The notes beneath the pieces were generated by a model. That model ran no database searches. It saw nothing but the letters and a program-made list of their open reading frames with translations, and was not told where the DNA came from. A DNA stretch of 64,000 bases from Nitrosospira sp. Nl5 (GTDB lineage: Bacteria; Pseudomonadota; Gammaproteobacteria; Burkholderiales; Nitrosomonadaceae): the NCBI RefSeq assembly GCF_900102495.1, contig NZ_FMVQ01000002.1:1-64000 (forward strand), in the 5' to 3' direction. Positions 27,618 to 37,075 of this stretch are shown one piece after another (the stretch's first letter is position 1; each line of letters begins with the position of its first letter). The position numbers were made by a program, and so were the translations under genes.

Positions 27618-28439
27618 TCAGAATACGGTGTGATTATTTGCTAGGGCTTTGCCATTGCGCCTCTTGACGATTGCGCCCATCAAACCCAGGCCGGCCAGGA
27701 GCATGGCATAGGTTTCCGGTTCGGGTACGACGCCCGTCACCAGGGTGCCCGTAACGCCATATCTGGTCATAAGATCGGGATTGGCTGTATTCTGAGCAAG
27801 ATAGTCGGCGCCGCCTACGAACACCGAATAATCACCCGCTGCCAGGTTTGAGAAGGTTTTTGAAACCACGTGATCAAGCGTCCCATCGGAGTCGAAGCTC
27901 GTGCCATCGGAGGCATGTCCGATATACCTGAAAAAACTCAAGCTGGCTGGCATGGACATGCCATTAAGATTGCCGGGATCGTTGCCAATCGACCAGTCGT
28001 TCAACGCTCTGAATGCGCCCTCGGTATGGCCAGGACGGCTAGCTAGCGATATATTCGCACCATCATAATCCGCAGGTTGCGGAGCGATATGCGCAAGGCC
28101 CTGGTAGAGCGAAAATGCGGGTATCAGTCCCAGTTGCGAAGTGGAAACGTTGCCGTGATGGTCCGTGACTGGAGAAGTCGCCTGTTTGAACGTGAGCGAA
28201 ACAGTGGCAGGCTCATCCAGGGTGAAGCGATAGGCGCGCAAATTGTGGCTGTCGCCGAAATCGGAATCGGTTCCATCGATCCAGCCATAGTTACCGGTCG
28301 TTGCCTGGTCCGAGACGGTGGATATGGCGTGGATATCACTAAAGGTGCCGAAATTACGGCTGCTGTAGCCAACGTGGGCGTTTGCGGGCAAGGAGATCGT
28401 GCCGGCCAGAAGAAATGCGTATCCAAGTGTTTTTTTCAT
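27618..28439 (-). CDS. PEP-CTERM sorting-signal exported protein, unknown function
   Basis: The 273-residue protein has a signal peptide (AFLLAGTISLPANA) and a beta-rich middle with a pre-peptidase-like pattern (YRFTLDEPATVSLTF, LAAGDYSVFVGG). The PEP-CTERM signal is VPEPETYAMLLAGLGL plus VKRR. Twelve extra residues follow the basic cluster, longer than usual. The family has no assigned activity; such proteins are usually extracellular matrix or surface components. GGGGA precedes the ATG. Confidence 0.85.
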   Translation of the reverse strand: MKKTLGYAFLLAGTISLPANAHVGYSSRNFGTFSDIHAISTVSDQATTGNYGWIDGTDSDFGDSHNLRAYRFTLDEPATVSLTFKQATSPVTDHHGNVSTSQLGLIPAFSLYQGLAHIAPQPADYDGANISLASRPGHTEGAFRALNDWSIGNDPGNLNGMSMPASLSFFRYIGHASDGTSFDSDGTLDHVVSKTFSNLAAGDYSVFVGGADYLAQNTANPDLMTRYGVTGTLVTGVVPEPETYAMLLAGLGLMGAIVKRRNGKALANNHTVF

Positions 28440-28866
28440 ATGGAAGTTTCCCCATTAACGTTAAAGATAAGAAAATAAAAACATCGCTATCGGCATATTC
28501 AACAGCAATACCGATGCGTCCGAGTATTTATTATTCATATCATTAAATCAATGTGGCATATTGTCACATGTGTCATATTGTCGCAGGATCGATGCCGGAA
28601 CGCGTTACGCCTATGGTGGAAAAATACGCTTTCAGATTGAGATCTAATGACGAAACATTAGATCAATAGGAGAAATACCAGGAATAAGGGCGCGCTTTTG
28701 CTGAATCAGGAATGGAGAGTTGTGCCGTACCAGGTAGAGTAATGGCTGCATGCCTGGGCTTGGCAGCTGTCGCCCGAGTTTATGTCGTCGTAATACACAT
28801 GCGTTCGAGTAAACGAAGTAATGACAATATACTTTACGGTGAATTGGCGATTCAGGAATGCCCCGG
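28440..28866. other. Intergenic region with a perfect inverted repeat
   Basis: 427 bp hold the promoter of the PEP-CTERM gene and the trailer of the hybrid kinase gene. CATATTGTC occurs twice (near 28555 and 28573) around a CACATGTG palindrome. A 9-bp inverted repeat lies at 28641-28664. No gene is seen. Confidence 0.45.
28641..28664. repeat. Perfect 9-bp inverted repeat
   Basis: GATCTAATG and CATTAGATC are exact complements separated by ACGAAA. It lies 200 bp past the hybrid kinase stop. There is no T-run, so it may be an operator or an RNA hairpin rather than an intrinsic terminator. Confidence 0.55.
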
Positions 28867-30960
28867 CTAAGGCTTGGCAGGTTCTTCCTCTTGTTCCAGC
28901 AGTTTGTCAATTGCGGCAACCAGTTCCTGCGGCTCGACCGGCTTGGTAAGATACTCCTGATAGCCGGCAGCCATTGCGGTGATTCTGTCTTCCAGGCGCG
29001 CAAATGCCGTGAGCGCGATCGCCGGGATCTTGCCGCCGCGTTCGGCAGGAAGGCTCCTCACCTCTCGAATGAATTGATATCCGTTCTTCTCCGGCATTCC
29101 GATATCGCTGATAATGACGTCCGGCTTTTCGGTCCCTAAAAGTTCCAATCCTTCCCTTGCAGTTCCGACAGCGATTACGCTCGCTTGACAGTGAATCAAT
29201 ATTTGTTTGATAAGATCACGGGCGTCTGGCTCGTCATCAAGCACTAACACTTTTATCCCGGGGAGCAGAAGATTCGCTCTGTCGAAGGGACTCCGCTTCA
29301 GGGATAAAGGCTCCTTTTTTCCATTAGTACTCAAACTCACGGCGGCAAGCGGCAGGTTGACGGTGAATGATGCTCCTTTACCCATCCCAGCGCTTTCCGC
29401 GCGAACTGTTCCGCCATGCAGTTCCACCAGTTGCTTGACGATGGCGAGGCCCAGACCCAGCCCGCCATACTGTCGAGTCAGCGAAGGATCGGCCTGCCGA
29501 AAGCGATCGAAAACATAGGGCATGAACTCCGGTGAAATACCCATGCCCGAGTCGTTGATCTTGATTTCGAGGTACGAGCCTATCTGCTCAACGACAACTT
29601 CTATTCTGCCACCCTTGGGGGTAAATTTTATCGCATTGGAGAGGAGATTCCAGAAGACCTGCTGCAGCCGGTTGGAGTCACCCGATATCGGACTCACCCG
29701 CCGGTCAATTGATTTTTGCAGGATAATGCCTTTGGCTTGAGCGGTGGGGTTCACTGACTCAACTGCTGCTTCGACCAGGCTGGCAATGTCCAATCGCTGC
29801 ATATCGAGCCTGACTTTTCCGGAGATGATGCTGCTCATTTCAAGCAAGTCCTCGATGAGCTTATTTTGTGCCCGAGCATTTCGCTCGATGGTTTCCAGGC
29901 CCCGGCGAACGTCCTCGTTCTTCATGGTTCCGCTCAAGATGAGCTGTGCCCACCCCAGGATTGCATTCAGCGGTGTGCGAAGTTCATGGGAGAGCGTTGC
30001 CAGAAACTCGTCCTTAAGTTGACTGGCCCGCTCCGCCTCATTCCTGGCGATGCGTTCCTTTTCAAGCAGCTGCCTCTTTTCCGCATCTGCCAGAACTAAT
30101 GCTTCACCGAGTTCCGCCACTTCATTGTTCGTGGCTTTGCCGTAACGGCTGGGTCGGATGCCGCGGGTGATGCCGGCCACCTGACGTCCGAGTTCGGCCA
30201 GAGGCAGCAGTATTCCGAGACGGGTATACAAAACGATAACCACCGTAGCAAGGAGGGCGATGAAAATGAGCACCATCTCGGACATGAGGAGGCGCTCAAG
30301 TCGGGCCAGCCCGATGTTTGATTCCGCTTGCATGCGTTCATTGAACAAATCCCTGAATTTCTGGATTGGCGCCATGATGCTGGCTTTTTTGGCGCTATAG
30401 CCCTCGCCAAACAATAAGCTTATGGCGAATCCCCGGTTGGGCGCGCGGCGTACCGTAAAATTTCCTCGCCCGTCGTCATATAGGCCTTTCAGGGCCGCGA
30501 ATGCTTCTCTTTCCACTTCGACCAGCCTGTCCGAATTTATCTTTGCTTCCTGCAACAGTGCAAATTCTTCCTCCTTAAAATTTTCCCTGCGCAGCATTTC
30601 CAGTAAAGGAACCGTATCGCCCCGGTCGACGGTAGGAACTTTTCCCGCGGCGGCAAGGTGCCAATAGGTGGCGGAATAATTCAGCGGGCGTGGCCGTTTG
30701 CCCTCGCGGATATCGAGTATGTAAAAAAAATAATCCTTATAGAGCGGATCTCCGGTGATCACGTAATTGCGCGCCATATTGGTAAGATCCTCGGAGCTTT
30801 GAAGTAGCTCATCGGCAAGCAGGATTGCACGGAATCGCCGGTGTTCATTGCTGTTAATGTTGTCTCGAATGCTCAGCGAATGAAATACCAGCATTCCGAT
30901 GCTTGTCAGCAGGAGCGCGAGGGCCACGTTGGAAAATTTGGTAAAGCTTTTTATATTCAC
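28867..30960 (-). CDS. Hybrid sensor histidine kinase / response regulator
   Basis: The GTG at 30960 has GGGAG upstream and is preferred to an in-frame ATG at 31035. The product (697 residues) has a membrane segment near 10-30 and a roughly 170-residue periplasmic sensor with [12 protein letters not shown] second membrane segment (near 240-260) and a HAMP-like linker follow. The HisKA domain has phosphoacceptor His325 in [15 protein letters not shown]; the HATPase has [11 protein letters not shown] and [11 protein letters not shown]. The C-terminal receiver has Asp619 in [13 protein letters not shown] and Lys in LTKPVEP. No cognate DNA-binding regulator is adjacent. The sensor domain is nearly duplicated in the kinase at 59671-61644. 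Confidence 0.92.
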   Translation of the reverse strand: MNIKSFTKFSNVALALLLTSIGMLVFHSLSIRDNINSNEHRRFRAILLADELLQSSEDLTNMARNYVITGDPLYKDYFFYILDIREGKRPRPLNYSATYWHLAAAGKVPTVDRGDTVPLLEMLRRENFKEEEFALLQEAKINSDRLVEVEREAFAALKGLYDDGRGNFTVRRAPNRGFAISLLFGEGYSAKKASIMAPIQKFRDLFNERMQAESNIGLARLERLLMSEMVLIFIALLATVVIVLYTRLGILLPLAELGRQVAGITRGIRPSRYGKATNNEVAELGEALVLADAEKRQLLEKERIARNEAERASQLKDEFLATLSHELRTPLNAILGWAQLILSGTMKNEDVRRGLETIERNARAQNKLIEDLLEMSSIISGKVRLDMQRLDIASLVEAAVESVNPTAQAKGIILQKSIDRRVSPISGDSNRLQQVFWNLLSNAIKFTPKGGRIEVVVEQIGSYLEIKINDSGMGISPEFMPYVFDRFRQADPSLTRQYGGLGLGLAIVKQLVELHGGTVRAESAGMGKGASFTVNLPLAAVSLSTNGKKEPLSLKRSPFDRANLLLPGIKVLVLDDEPDARDLIKQILIHCQASVIAVGTAREGLELLGTEKPDVIISDIGMPEKNGYQFIREVRSLPAERGGKIPAIALTAFARLEDRITAMAAGYQEYLTKPVEPQELVAAIDKLLEQEEEPAKP

Positions 30961-31307
30961 CCGTATCGTTCTCCCTTTACCGGACAATTTCGTATTACAG
31001 CTAAATTCTATACATGGCGGGTCTTGAATTGGCATTTTTCCAACAGGCCTGGGTCTGACCCGGCGTCTGACCTTCGTTTTCAGCCCGGCGCCTGACCTGC
31101 AAGGCTTCTTACGCCACTTGACCTTCTTTTCTTTAGGATGCCGTTATAAAGAGTGGGTTACATACTCTGTCCCAGCGCACGCCGCACGGGGATTGTCCCA
31201 GAAAGGCATGAAATTTACGCAATTTCTTCATTTTCATGCAATGCTGCTGAAACAAAAAAAAGCTAAATTCCCATCCTGGTTATTACTTTAACGTAGGAGG
31301 AAATGAA
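30961..31307. promoter_or_regulatory. Divergent promoter region with CTGACC repeats
   Basis: This gap lies between the divergent hybrid kinase and sulfate-binding genes. It carries TCTGACC at 31054, a 15-bp near-identical direct repeat at 31059-31073 and 31084-31098 (CCCGGCGTCTGACCT / CCCGGCGCCTGACCT, 25-bp period) and a weaker TTGACC near 31117. A repeated operator is possible. No gene is seen. Confidence 0.4.
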
Positions 31308-32318
31308 ATGCATTCATATCGCTCCCGTCTTGTGTTTGCGGTTTTCGTAATTCTGCTTAGTTTGGGTGCGGCGGCCGCAGCCCTGCATATCTCTTACAGC
31401 AATCATCCCGATCCTGCCTGGGAAATGTACGAGGACTTCAATAAGGCATTTGCCAGACACTGGAAAGCACGATCCGGAATTGACGTTACAGTCAAGCAGG
31501 CACAGAGCAAATCGGGCGTGCCCATTCATGCTGCCATAGACGGACTTGATGTGGTTACCCTTGCCTTGTTCTATGATCGAAATGCGCTAAAAGAAAATAG
31601 CAGGTTCGCACTGCCTGATTGGCAGGAGCCTATCCCGCAGAACTCGCCCTATACTTCGACCGTTGTATTTCTGGTACGCAAAGGTAACCCGAAGAAGGTG
31701 AGAGATTGGCATGACCTCGCACGGCCCGGTGTCGAATTGATCACCCCCAATCCAAAGACTTCAGATAACGCCCGTTGGAATTATCTGGCGGCATGGGGCT
31801 ATGCGCTCAATCAACCCGGGGGCAGTCAAGCGAGCGCACTCGAATTCGTCAAGAAATTGTTTGCCAACGTCAAGGTGCTGGATTCCGAGACCCGCAGCGC
31901 GATGACGACCTTCATCGAGCGTGGCATCGGCGATGTACTGTTGACGTGGGAAAACGAGGCCCACCTGGTTGTCAGAGGACCGGATGGGGATAAGTTTGAG
32001 ATAGTTACCCCGTCCCTGTCAATCCTGGCCGAGCCCACAGTCAGCGTGGTTGACAATGCAACCGATCAGGGCGGTGCGAGCGAGGTCGCTAACGCTTATC
32101 TCGATTACCTCTACACCACGAAAGCGCAGGATATCGCGGGCAAACATTATTATCGCCCGCGTGATGAGAAGATTGCGGTGAAATATGCAATGCAGTTTCC
32201 ACCCCTCGATCTCTTCACTATTGACGGGGTCTTTGGCGGTTGGAAGGAAGCGCGGAAGGTGCATTTTTCCAATGGCGGAGTTTTCGACCAGATTCAGGCG
32301 CAACTCGTGCTTAAATAG
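31308..32318 (+). CDS. sbp: Sulfate/thiosulfate ABC transporter periplasmic binding protein
   Basis: The 336-residue exported protein has a signal peptide (VFAVFVILLSLGAAAAA) and the Sbp/CysP pattern: LHISYSNHPDPAWEMYEDFN, TVKQAQSKSGVPIHAAIDGLD, VVTLALFYDRNAL and the later PNPKTSDNARWNYLAAWGYAL signature. It should bind sulfate or a related oxyanion in the periplasm. AGGAGG gives a strong ribosome site. No permease or ATPase gene is adjacent, so it either feeds a transporter encoded elsewhere or has another role. A terminator follows. Confidence 0.9.
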   Translation: MHSYRSRLVFAVFVILLSLGAAAAALHISYSNHPDPAWEMYEDFNKAFARHWKARSGIDVTVKQAQSKSGVPIHAAIDGLDVVTLALFYDRNALKENSRFALPDWQEPIPQNSPYTSTVVFLVRKGNPKKVRDWHDLARPGVELITPNPKTSDNARWNYLAAWGYALNQPGGSQASALEFVKKLFANVKVLDSETRSAMTTFIERGIGDVLLTWENEAHLVVRGPDGDKFEIVTPSLSILAEPTVSVVDNATDQGGASEVANAYLDYLYTTKAQDIAGKHYYRPRDEKIAVKYAMQFPPLDLFTIDGVFGGWKEARKVHFSNGGVFDQIQAQLVLK

Positions 32319-32722
32319 GCCCGATACTCTCAGCGCGGGCTGATAGAAGGGGTGCGAAACGCCGCAAATCCAAAGTGCTTTCGTAAATTCCATGCCCTGC
32401 AAATTCTAATCAAGGCGTCCGCGTTTCGGTAGCTCGCAGACCAAGCTACGGCCTGCGAGCCTTTTATTCCCATTTAGCCAACAAAGCGTTCCACGGAGCT
32501 GCTCAAACGTCCGGAACTGGCGTCCTATGGCCTGCATCGGGCCGCAGCCAGGCAATTCAACGGTACCACCTTTTTTCTAATTATGTACGCCAGCGCACTG
32601 AACAGTTACCGGAAAAAGGAAGATTATCATAACTGTGGATACTGGTACCGAGCAGAGCGTGAGCCCAGCTCTGGGGCGAACCACGGCGGATTTTATTTCA
32701 CTTCTACATGGAGAAAAACAGC
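32319..32722. other. Intergenic region between sbp and double-BON gene
   Basis: 404 bp with the sbp terminator at 32432-32468 and otherwise no recognisable gene. The promoter of the BON gene must lie after it. Confidence 0.45.
32432..32468 (+). terminator. Rho-independent terminator
   Basis: GCTCGCAG and CTGCGAGC form a perfect 8-bp stem with a 13-nt loop, directly followed by CTTTTATT. It is placed about 115 bp after the sbp stop codon and in the correct orientation. Confidence 0.75.
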
Positions 32723-33310
32723 ATGAATATGCACAATAAATTACTTGTTTTGACCGTAACGCTCATCAGCGCGCTCTCCATTGCAGCTTGCGGAAAAACC
32801 GAGGAGAAGGCGGCTACACCCGGAGCGCCCAAACCCGAGGCTGAAACGACGGTGGGTACAACGATTGATGATAGCGCCATTACCACCAAAGTGAAATCCG
32901 CATTGCTCGCGGATGATGTTGTCAAGGGTCTGGATATCAAAGTCGAGACAAACAAGGGTGAAGTCCAACTTAGTGGCTTCGTGGACAACCAAATTCAGAT
33001 AGATCGCGCGACGGCGGTTGCGAGAGGGGTCGATGGTGTTAAAAATGTCATTAATAATATGACGTTAAAGGCTGCCACCACCTCCGCAGGTGAAAAAATC
33101 GATGACGGAATCATCACCACCAAGGTCAAAGCCGCGTTGCTCGCCGAGGGGAGCATCAAGAGCACTGATATCAGTGTAGTGACACGCGATGGCGAAGTTC
33201 AGCTCAGCGGCTTTGTGGAGAACCAGACTCAGATTGACCGGGCGGCCGACGTGGCGCGAGGAGTCGAGGGTGTAAAGAATGTCATCAACGAAATGAGCAT
33301 CAAGAAGTAA
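32723..33310 (+). CDS. Double BON-domain lipoprotein (OsmY-like)
   Basis: GGAG about 9 nt before the ATG at 32723 decides the start. The 195-residue product has a lipoprotein signal (ALSIAAC). Two tandem BON domains of about 65 residues follow, each with the pattern IDDxxITTKVKxALLA ... GEVQLSGFV ... VARGV(D/E)GVKNVIN. The two repeats are very similar, suggesting recent internal duplication. As with OsmY, a periplasmic envelope-protective or chaperone role is expected. It opens a run of small stress-type genes (CsbD and others). Confidence 0.9.
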   Translation: MNMHNKLLVLTVTLISALSIAACGKTEEKAATPGAPKPEAETTVGTTIDDSAITTKVKSALLADDVVKGLDIKVETNKGEVQLSGFVDNQIQIDRATAVARGVDGVKNVINNMTLKAATTSAGEKIDDGIITTKVKAALLAEGSIKSTDISVVTRDGEVQLSGFVENQTQIDRAADVARGVEGVKNVINEMSIKK

Positions 33311-33361
33311 AACACAGTTGCTGGTATTCGATCAATTAATCATAACCCGAGGAGTAAAAAA

Positions 33362-33580
33362 ATGAACTGGGATCAAGTGGAAGGTAACTGGAAACAATTC
33401 AAAGGTAAAGTCAAGGAGCAATGGGGACAGCTGACTGACGATCATCTTGATACGATTGCGGGCAAACGCGACCAGCTCTCAGGGAAAATTCAGGAGTCGT
33501 ATGGAATCAGCAAGGAAGAGGCGGAGGAGCAAATTTCCGATTGGGAAAGAAACCAGAAGGATGTGTATCCTCCGGTTTAA
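33362..33580 (+). CDS. CsbD family stress-response protein
   Basis: The 72-residue protein has the complete CsbD pattern: MNWDQVEGNWKQFKGKVKEQ, then WGQLTDDHLDTIAGKRDQLSG-type sequence and EAEEQISDWE. CsbD proteins are abundant, small and stress-induced (the sigma-B regulon in Bacillus); their biochemical role is unknown. GAGGAG precedes the ATG. It lies 51 bp after the BON gene and is probably cotranscribed. Confidence 0.93.
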   Translation: MNWDQVEGNWKQFKGKVKEQWGQLTDDHLDTIAGKRDQLSGKIQESYGISKEEAEEQISDWERNQKDVYPPV

Positions 33581-33671
33581 AGCGGAGCGGCATGTTGCAG
33601 ATGCGACATGCCGCGAAATATCGCCGGTCAATACGATAAGCATACACAAGCGCAAAAGATCGAGGGAAACC

Positions 33672-34076
33672 ATGGGCAAATTCAGTGTCATCGTGTTCGC
33701 GGCTGGCTTTGCCTTCAGTTCCGGGACGATGGCAGGCCAGCATATGCCGAAGGATGTGTATGAAGCTGAGAAGGACCGCATAGAACGTGAACACAAGGCG
33801 GAAAAGGAGCGCTGCGATTCGCTTGCTGAAAATGCAAAGGATATTTGCCTGGCTGAAGTGAAGGGCAGGGAGGAAGTCGCAAAGGCCGAGCTTGAAGCCA
33901 AGTATGAACCCTCAAAGGAAAACCGCTACAAGGCGCGCGCTGCAAAAGCGGAGGCTGACTACGCGGTGGCTAAAGAAAGGTGTGACGATCAGGCAGGTAA
34001 TGCAAAAGATATTTGTCTGGAAGAAGCAAAAGCTGCGGAAGCCGCTGCAAGGGCGAATGCCAAGAGAGCGAATTGA
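33672..34076 (+). CDS. Exported charged repeat protein (AKERCDxxAxNAKDIC repeats)
   Basis: From the ATG at 33672 (GAGGG upstream) the product has 134 residues: a signal peptide (VIVFAAGFAFSSGTMA) and an Ala/Lys/Glu-rich helical body. Two copies of a cysteine-pair repeat, KERCDSLAENAKDICLAE and KERCDDQAGNAKDICLEE, are spaced about 60 residues apart. The Cys pairs, 12 residues apart in each repeat, could form disulfides in the periplasm or bind a ligand. Similar proteins are common in betaproteobacteria without known function. It follows CsbD by 91 bp. Confidence 0.8.
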   Translation: MGKFSVIVFAAGFAFSSGTMAGQHMPKDVYEAEKDRIEREHKAEKERCDSLAENAKDICLAEVKGREEVAKAELEAKYEPSKENRYKARAAKAEADYAVAKERCDDQAGNAKDICLEEAKAAEAAARANAKRAN

Positions 34077-34266
34077 AGCAGCTAAAGCGCTTCGCGGCGA
34101 AAGATGTGCCGCGTGGAAAACGAGGGAGGCCTAGGATGTGCGGCTGCAACGATTGCAGGCTGTCCGAATTTTAAAATTACATGGCACAAGGAGCGCGTTT
34201 AAGTGGTGGCCGTGGCAAGTTAATGTTGGCGGCTTTGATCGCCGATAACCATAAAAGGTAAATATC

Positions 34267-34416
34267 ATGCTCTACACTATCGCTGTTGTTTTGGTCATCC
34301 TGTGGCTGCTTGGACTGGTGAGCTCATATACCATGGGGGGCTTTATACACATTCTTCTGGTGATCGCCATCGTGGTTGTCCTGCTGAGAATCATAAGCGG
34401 ACGCAAGCCATTGTGA
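34267..34416 (+). CDS. lmo0937-like small membrane peptide (49 aa)
   Basis: This short gene starts MLYTIAVVLVILWLLGLVSS and has two hydrophobic segments separated by the short YTMGGFIH turn, ending in SGRKPL. That is the pattern of the lmo0937 family of tiny membrane proteins, which often accompany CsbD and other stress genes. AAAGG lies upstream. The function is unknown. Confidence 0.85.
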   Translation: MLYTIAVVLVILWLLGLVSSYTMGGFIHILLVIAIVVVLLRIISGRKPL

Positions 34417-34453
34417 CTGCTTGGGGATTACTGCTCTCCATCTATCGGCATTA

Positions 34454-34499
34454 TGAAAAACGGGGAACATCAGTAACTTTGCGACCACCGATGTTCCCC
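34454..34499 (-). terminator. Rho-independent terminator (minus strand)
   Basis: GGGGAACATC (34462-34471) and GATGTTCCCC (34490-34499) form a perfect 10-bp stem. Read on the minus strand the stem is followed by GTTTTT. It lies 77 bp past the stop of the SRPBCC gene ending at 34576. Confidence 0.8.
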
Positions 34500-34575
34500 A
34501 TCACGGGTTCTCTTACCCTGGGTAATCGTATCAACCTCTGAATCAAAGAGCCCCTTCACTGAGTTGAGCAGTTTA

Positions 34576-35265
34576 TCATCCGCTGGTAATTATCAGCCGC
34601 TTCCTTCTGATTATCTCATTTACTATTTCCTGAAATTGCTTGCGCGCTTCGCTCTCGATGAAAGCCGATCCTGCAAGTCTGATGATCCATGCACCAGGGA
34701 CGATATCCGCATGGTAGATAATGCGTGTGTGGTTGCCCTCCGGCAGCAATTGCGTCGTCTCTTCCATTTTGCGCATGCTGCCGCTGATCATATACTCCTG
34801 AATTTTCTTAAAAGGAGATAGATTAACTTTTCTTACTGATTCAAGTGAAATAGTAAGAAATCCATATTTTTCTATCCCATTTTGTGCCACGTGGACGCTA
34901 TTCCCTGACCGGTCGATAACTTTACTGGACTGGATGCTGGAAATAAAGTTGGGTATGTTATCGAAGTCCGTCAATACTGCCCACGCCTGCTGGGGCAGAA
35001 CCGGAACGGTAAACGTGGCGTCCACAGTGATCTGTTCACCGTCGTTTTTTACTTTAACCTGAATGTCGGTATTGTAGTGCTCGACGATTTGTGCAGCTGA
35101 ATTTACGGTCGGGGCTTTCTCGTTCCCGGATGGTTTTCCCCCTTCGGCCAGTACTGGCTTACCGAGAAACAGTATTGGCAGAAGAGCGGCGGACGTGGCA
35201 AGAATTATCTTCATCAAAACGTAGAATGGTTTTTGGGTTAGACCATGCATAAAAAAGCGGTGCAA
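34576..35265 (-). CDS. Exported SRPBCC-fold protein
   Basis: The 229-residue protein has a signal peptide (ATSAALLPILFLGKPVLA, ending near residue 40). A SRPBCC/START-like domain follows, with FTVPVLPQQAWAVLTDFDNIPNFISSI as the typical entry ('p...vw.vltD.d..p.f...'), and a long C-terminal helix (about 195-222). The related COG is ribosome-association-toxin/coenzyme-Q-binding-like, but the export signal suggests a periplasmic lipid carrier. An in-frame ATG at 35214 (MKIILATS) may be the true start. A good terminator follows. Confidence 0.7.
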   Translation of the reverse strand: MHRFFMHGLTQKPFYVLMKIILATSAALLPILFLGKPVLAEGGKPSGNEKAPTVNSAAQIVEHYNTDIQVKVKNDGEQITVDATFTVPVLPQQAWAVLTDFDNIPNFISSIQSSKVIDRSGNSVHVAQNGIEKYGFLTISLESVRKVNLSPFKKIQEYMISGSMRKMEETTQLLPEGNHTRIIYHADIVPGAWIIRLAGSAFIESEARKQFQEIVNEIIRRKRLIITSG

Positions 35266-35343
35266 GAGGTTGATCGCATAAACACCGAATTCAATATCTA
35301 ATGGCTATTCTCGGTACTTCTGAAAACCTGGCAGTGATAAAGT

Positions 35344-36906
35344 TCATTCCCACTCGATGGTCGCCGGTGGCTTGCCCGAGATATCGTAGACCACCCGATT
35401 GATGCCGCGTATTTCGTTAACGATCCGATTGGAGACCTTTGCCAGCAGCGTATACGGGAGCTCCACCCAGTGCGCAGTCATAAAGTCTTCTGTTTGGACC
35501 GCCCTTAATGCTATCACATAGTCGTAGGTGCGCCCGTCTCCCATTACTCCCACTGATTTTACCGGCAGGAAGACGGCAAAGGCTTGCGAGGTCTTTTCAT
35601 ACCAGCCGGAAATGCGTAATTCTTCAATAAAAATCGCGTCGGCGCGCCGCAGCAATTCGGCATATTCATGCTTCACTTCGCCAAGAATGCGCACCCCCAG
35701 ACCGGGACCCGGAAAAGGATGACGAAATACCATGTCGTGCGGCAAGCCCAGCGCCAACCCAAGCTCACGCACTTCATCCTTGAATAATTCACGCAGAGGC
35801 TCCAGCAATTTCAAATGTAGCGTATCCGGTAAACCCCCGACATTATGGTGCGATTTGATGGTATGGGCATTTTTCGCTTTACCGCCGGCGGATTCAATCA
35901 CGTCCGGGTAAATCGTTCCTTGCGCAAGCCAACGGGCATTAGAGATCTTGATGGCTTCATGCTGAAATACTTCGACAAATTCCCGCCCGATAATACGGCG
36001 CTTTTGTTCGGGGTCGGCGACACCGTGCAGGTGCTTGAGAAACTCCCCGCTGGCATCGACATGGATGACTTTTACTCCCAGATTTCTGGTAAAGGTTTCC
36101 ATTACCTGCTTCGCCTCGTTTAGGCGCAACAGGCCGTTGTCCACGAATACGCAAGTGAGTTGTTTTCCGATGGCGCGATGAATGAGCGCTGCCGCTACCG
36201 ATGAATCAACGCCACCGGACAGACCGAGGATAACTTCATCTGCTCCCACTTCCGAACGAATCCTGCCGATCGCTTCCTCCATGTAATCGGGCATGTTCCA
36301 GTCATGGCCTGTGCCGCAAATTTCATGTACGAACCGCGCGATAATGGCCTTGCCCTGCAGGGTGTGGGTGACCTCCGGGTGGAATTGCATGCCATAGAAT
36401 TTGCGCGTCTCATCGGCTATGGCAGCGTTAGGTGTGGCGGCATTGCTTGTCATGACTTTGAAACCGGGGGGGAGCCTGGTGACCTTGTCGCCATGGCTCA
36501 TCCATACATCCAGAACCTGTTGACCTTCCGCACCGGTGCGGTCGTGAATATCCCGAAGCAGCACGGTCTGGCCTTCCGCCTGCACTTCGGCATAGCCGAA
36601 TTCACGCACTTTGGAAATTTCAACCCCGCCACCCAGTTGGGCGGCCATGGCCTGCATGCCGTAGCAGATACCCAGTACGGGAACACCCAGCTCGAACACA
36701 ATCTGCGGGGCGCGCGGGGTTTCGTCTTCTGCAACAGAAGCGGGGCCGCCGGAAAGAATGATGCCTTCCGGCGCAAGTTCTTTAATTAATTGCGGGCTCA
36801 TGTCATATGGATGAACCTCGCAATAAACGTTCGTTTCCCTGACTCGGCGGGCGATCAGCTGTGTATATTGGGAACCAAAGTCGAGGATGAGTATTTTTTG
36901 ATGCAT
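35344..36906 (-). CDS. guaA: GMP synthase (glutamine-hydrolysing)
   Basis: From [13 protein letters not shown] at 36906 the enzyme is 520 residues, the family's usual length. An in-frame upstream start at 36939 would add an atypical extension. It aminates XMP to GMP using glutamine. The class I amidotransferase domain (1-200) has Cys81 in GICYGMQ and the HPEVTHT histidine. The ATP-pyrophosphatase domain has the P-loop [11 protein letters not shown] near 225. The dimerisation domain ends KPPATIEWE. It lies 170 bp downstream of guaB on the same strand. Confidence 0.97.
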   Translation of the reverse strand: MHQKILILDFGSQYTQLIARRVRETNVYCEVHPYDMSPQLIKELAPEGIILSGGPASVAEDETPRAPQIVFELGVPVLGICYGMQAMAAQLGGGVEISKVREFGYAEVQAEGQTVLLRDIHDRTGAEGQQVLDVWMSHGDKVTRLPPGFKVMTSNAATPNAAIADETRKFYGMQFHPEVTHTLQGKAIIARFVHEICGTGHDWNMPDYMEEAIGRIRSEVGADEVILGLSGGVDSSVAAALIHRAIGKQLTCVFVDNGLLRLNEAKQVMETFTRNLGVKVIHVDASGEFLKHLHGVADPEQKRRIIGREFVEVFQHEAIKISNARWLAQGTIYPDVIESAGGKAKNAHTIKSHHNVGGLPDTLHLKLLEPLRELFKDEVRELGLALGLPHDMVFRHPFPGPGLGVRILGEVKHEYAELLRRADAIFIEELRISGWYEKTSQAFAVFLPVKSVGVMGDGRTYDYVIALRAVQTEDFMTAHWVELPYTLLAKVSNRIVNEIRGINRVVYDISGKPPATIEWE

Positions 36907-37075
36907 GATCCTAAATCCGGCCTGTAGCGATCTCACCAAAAAACATAAAGATCAGGGAATCAGAAGTTGTAGAAGTCAAAGCCTTTACTGAATAATGAGC
37001 AATCAACTGCCGGATTCAGAAGTGAAGCGGCAGTGTCGGAGATTGATACTTGATAATAACAAATCCTTGCGCCGC

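Noticed and set aside
31308-32318. Considered whether sbp belonged to a cys operon
   Set aside because: A terminator follows and no permease or ATPase gene is adjacent.
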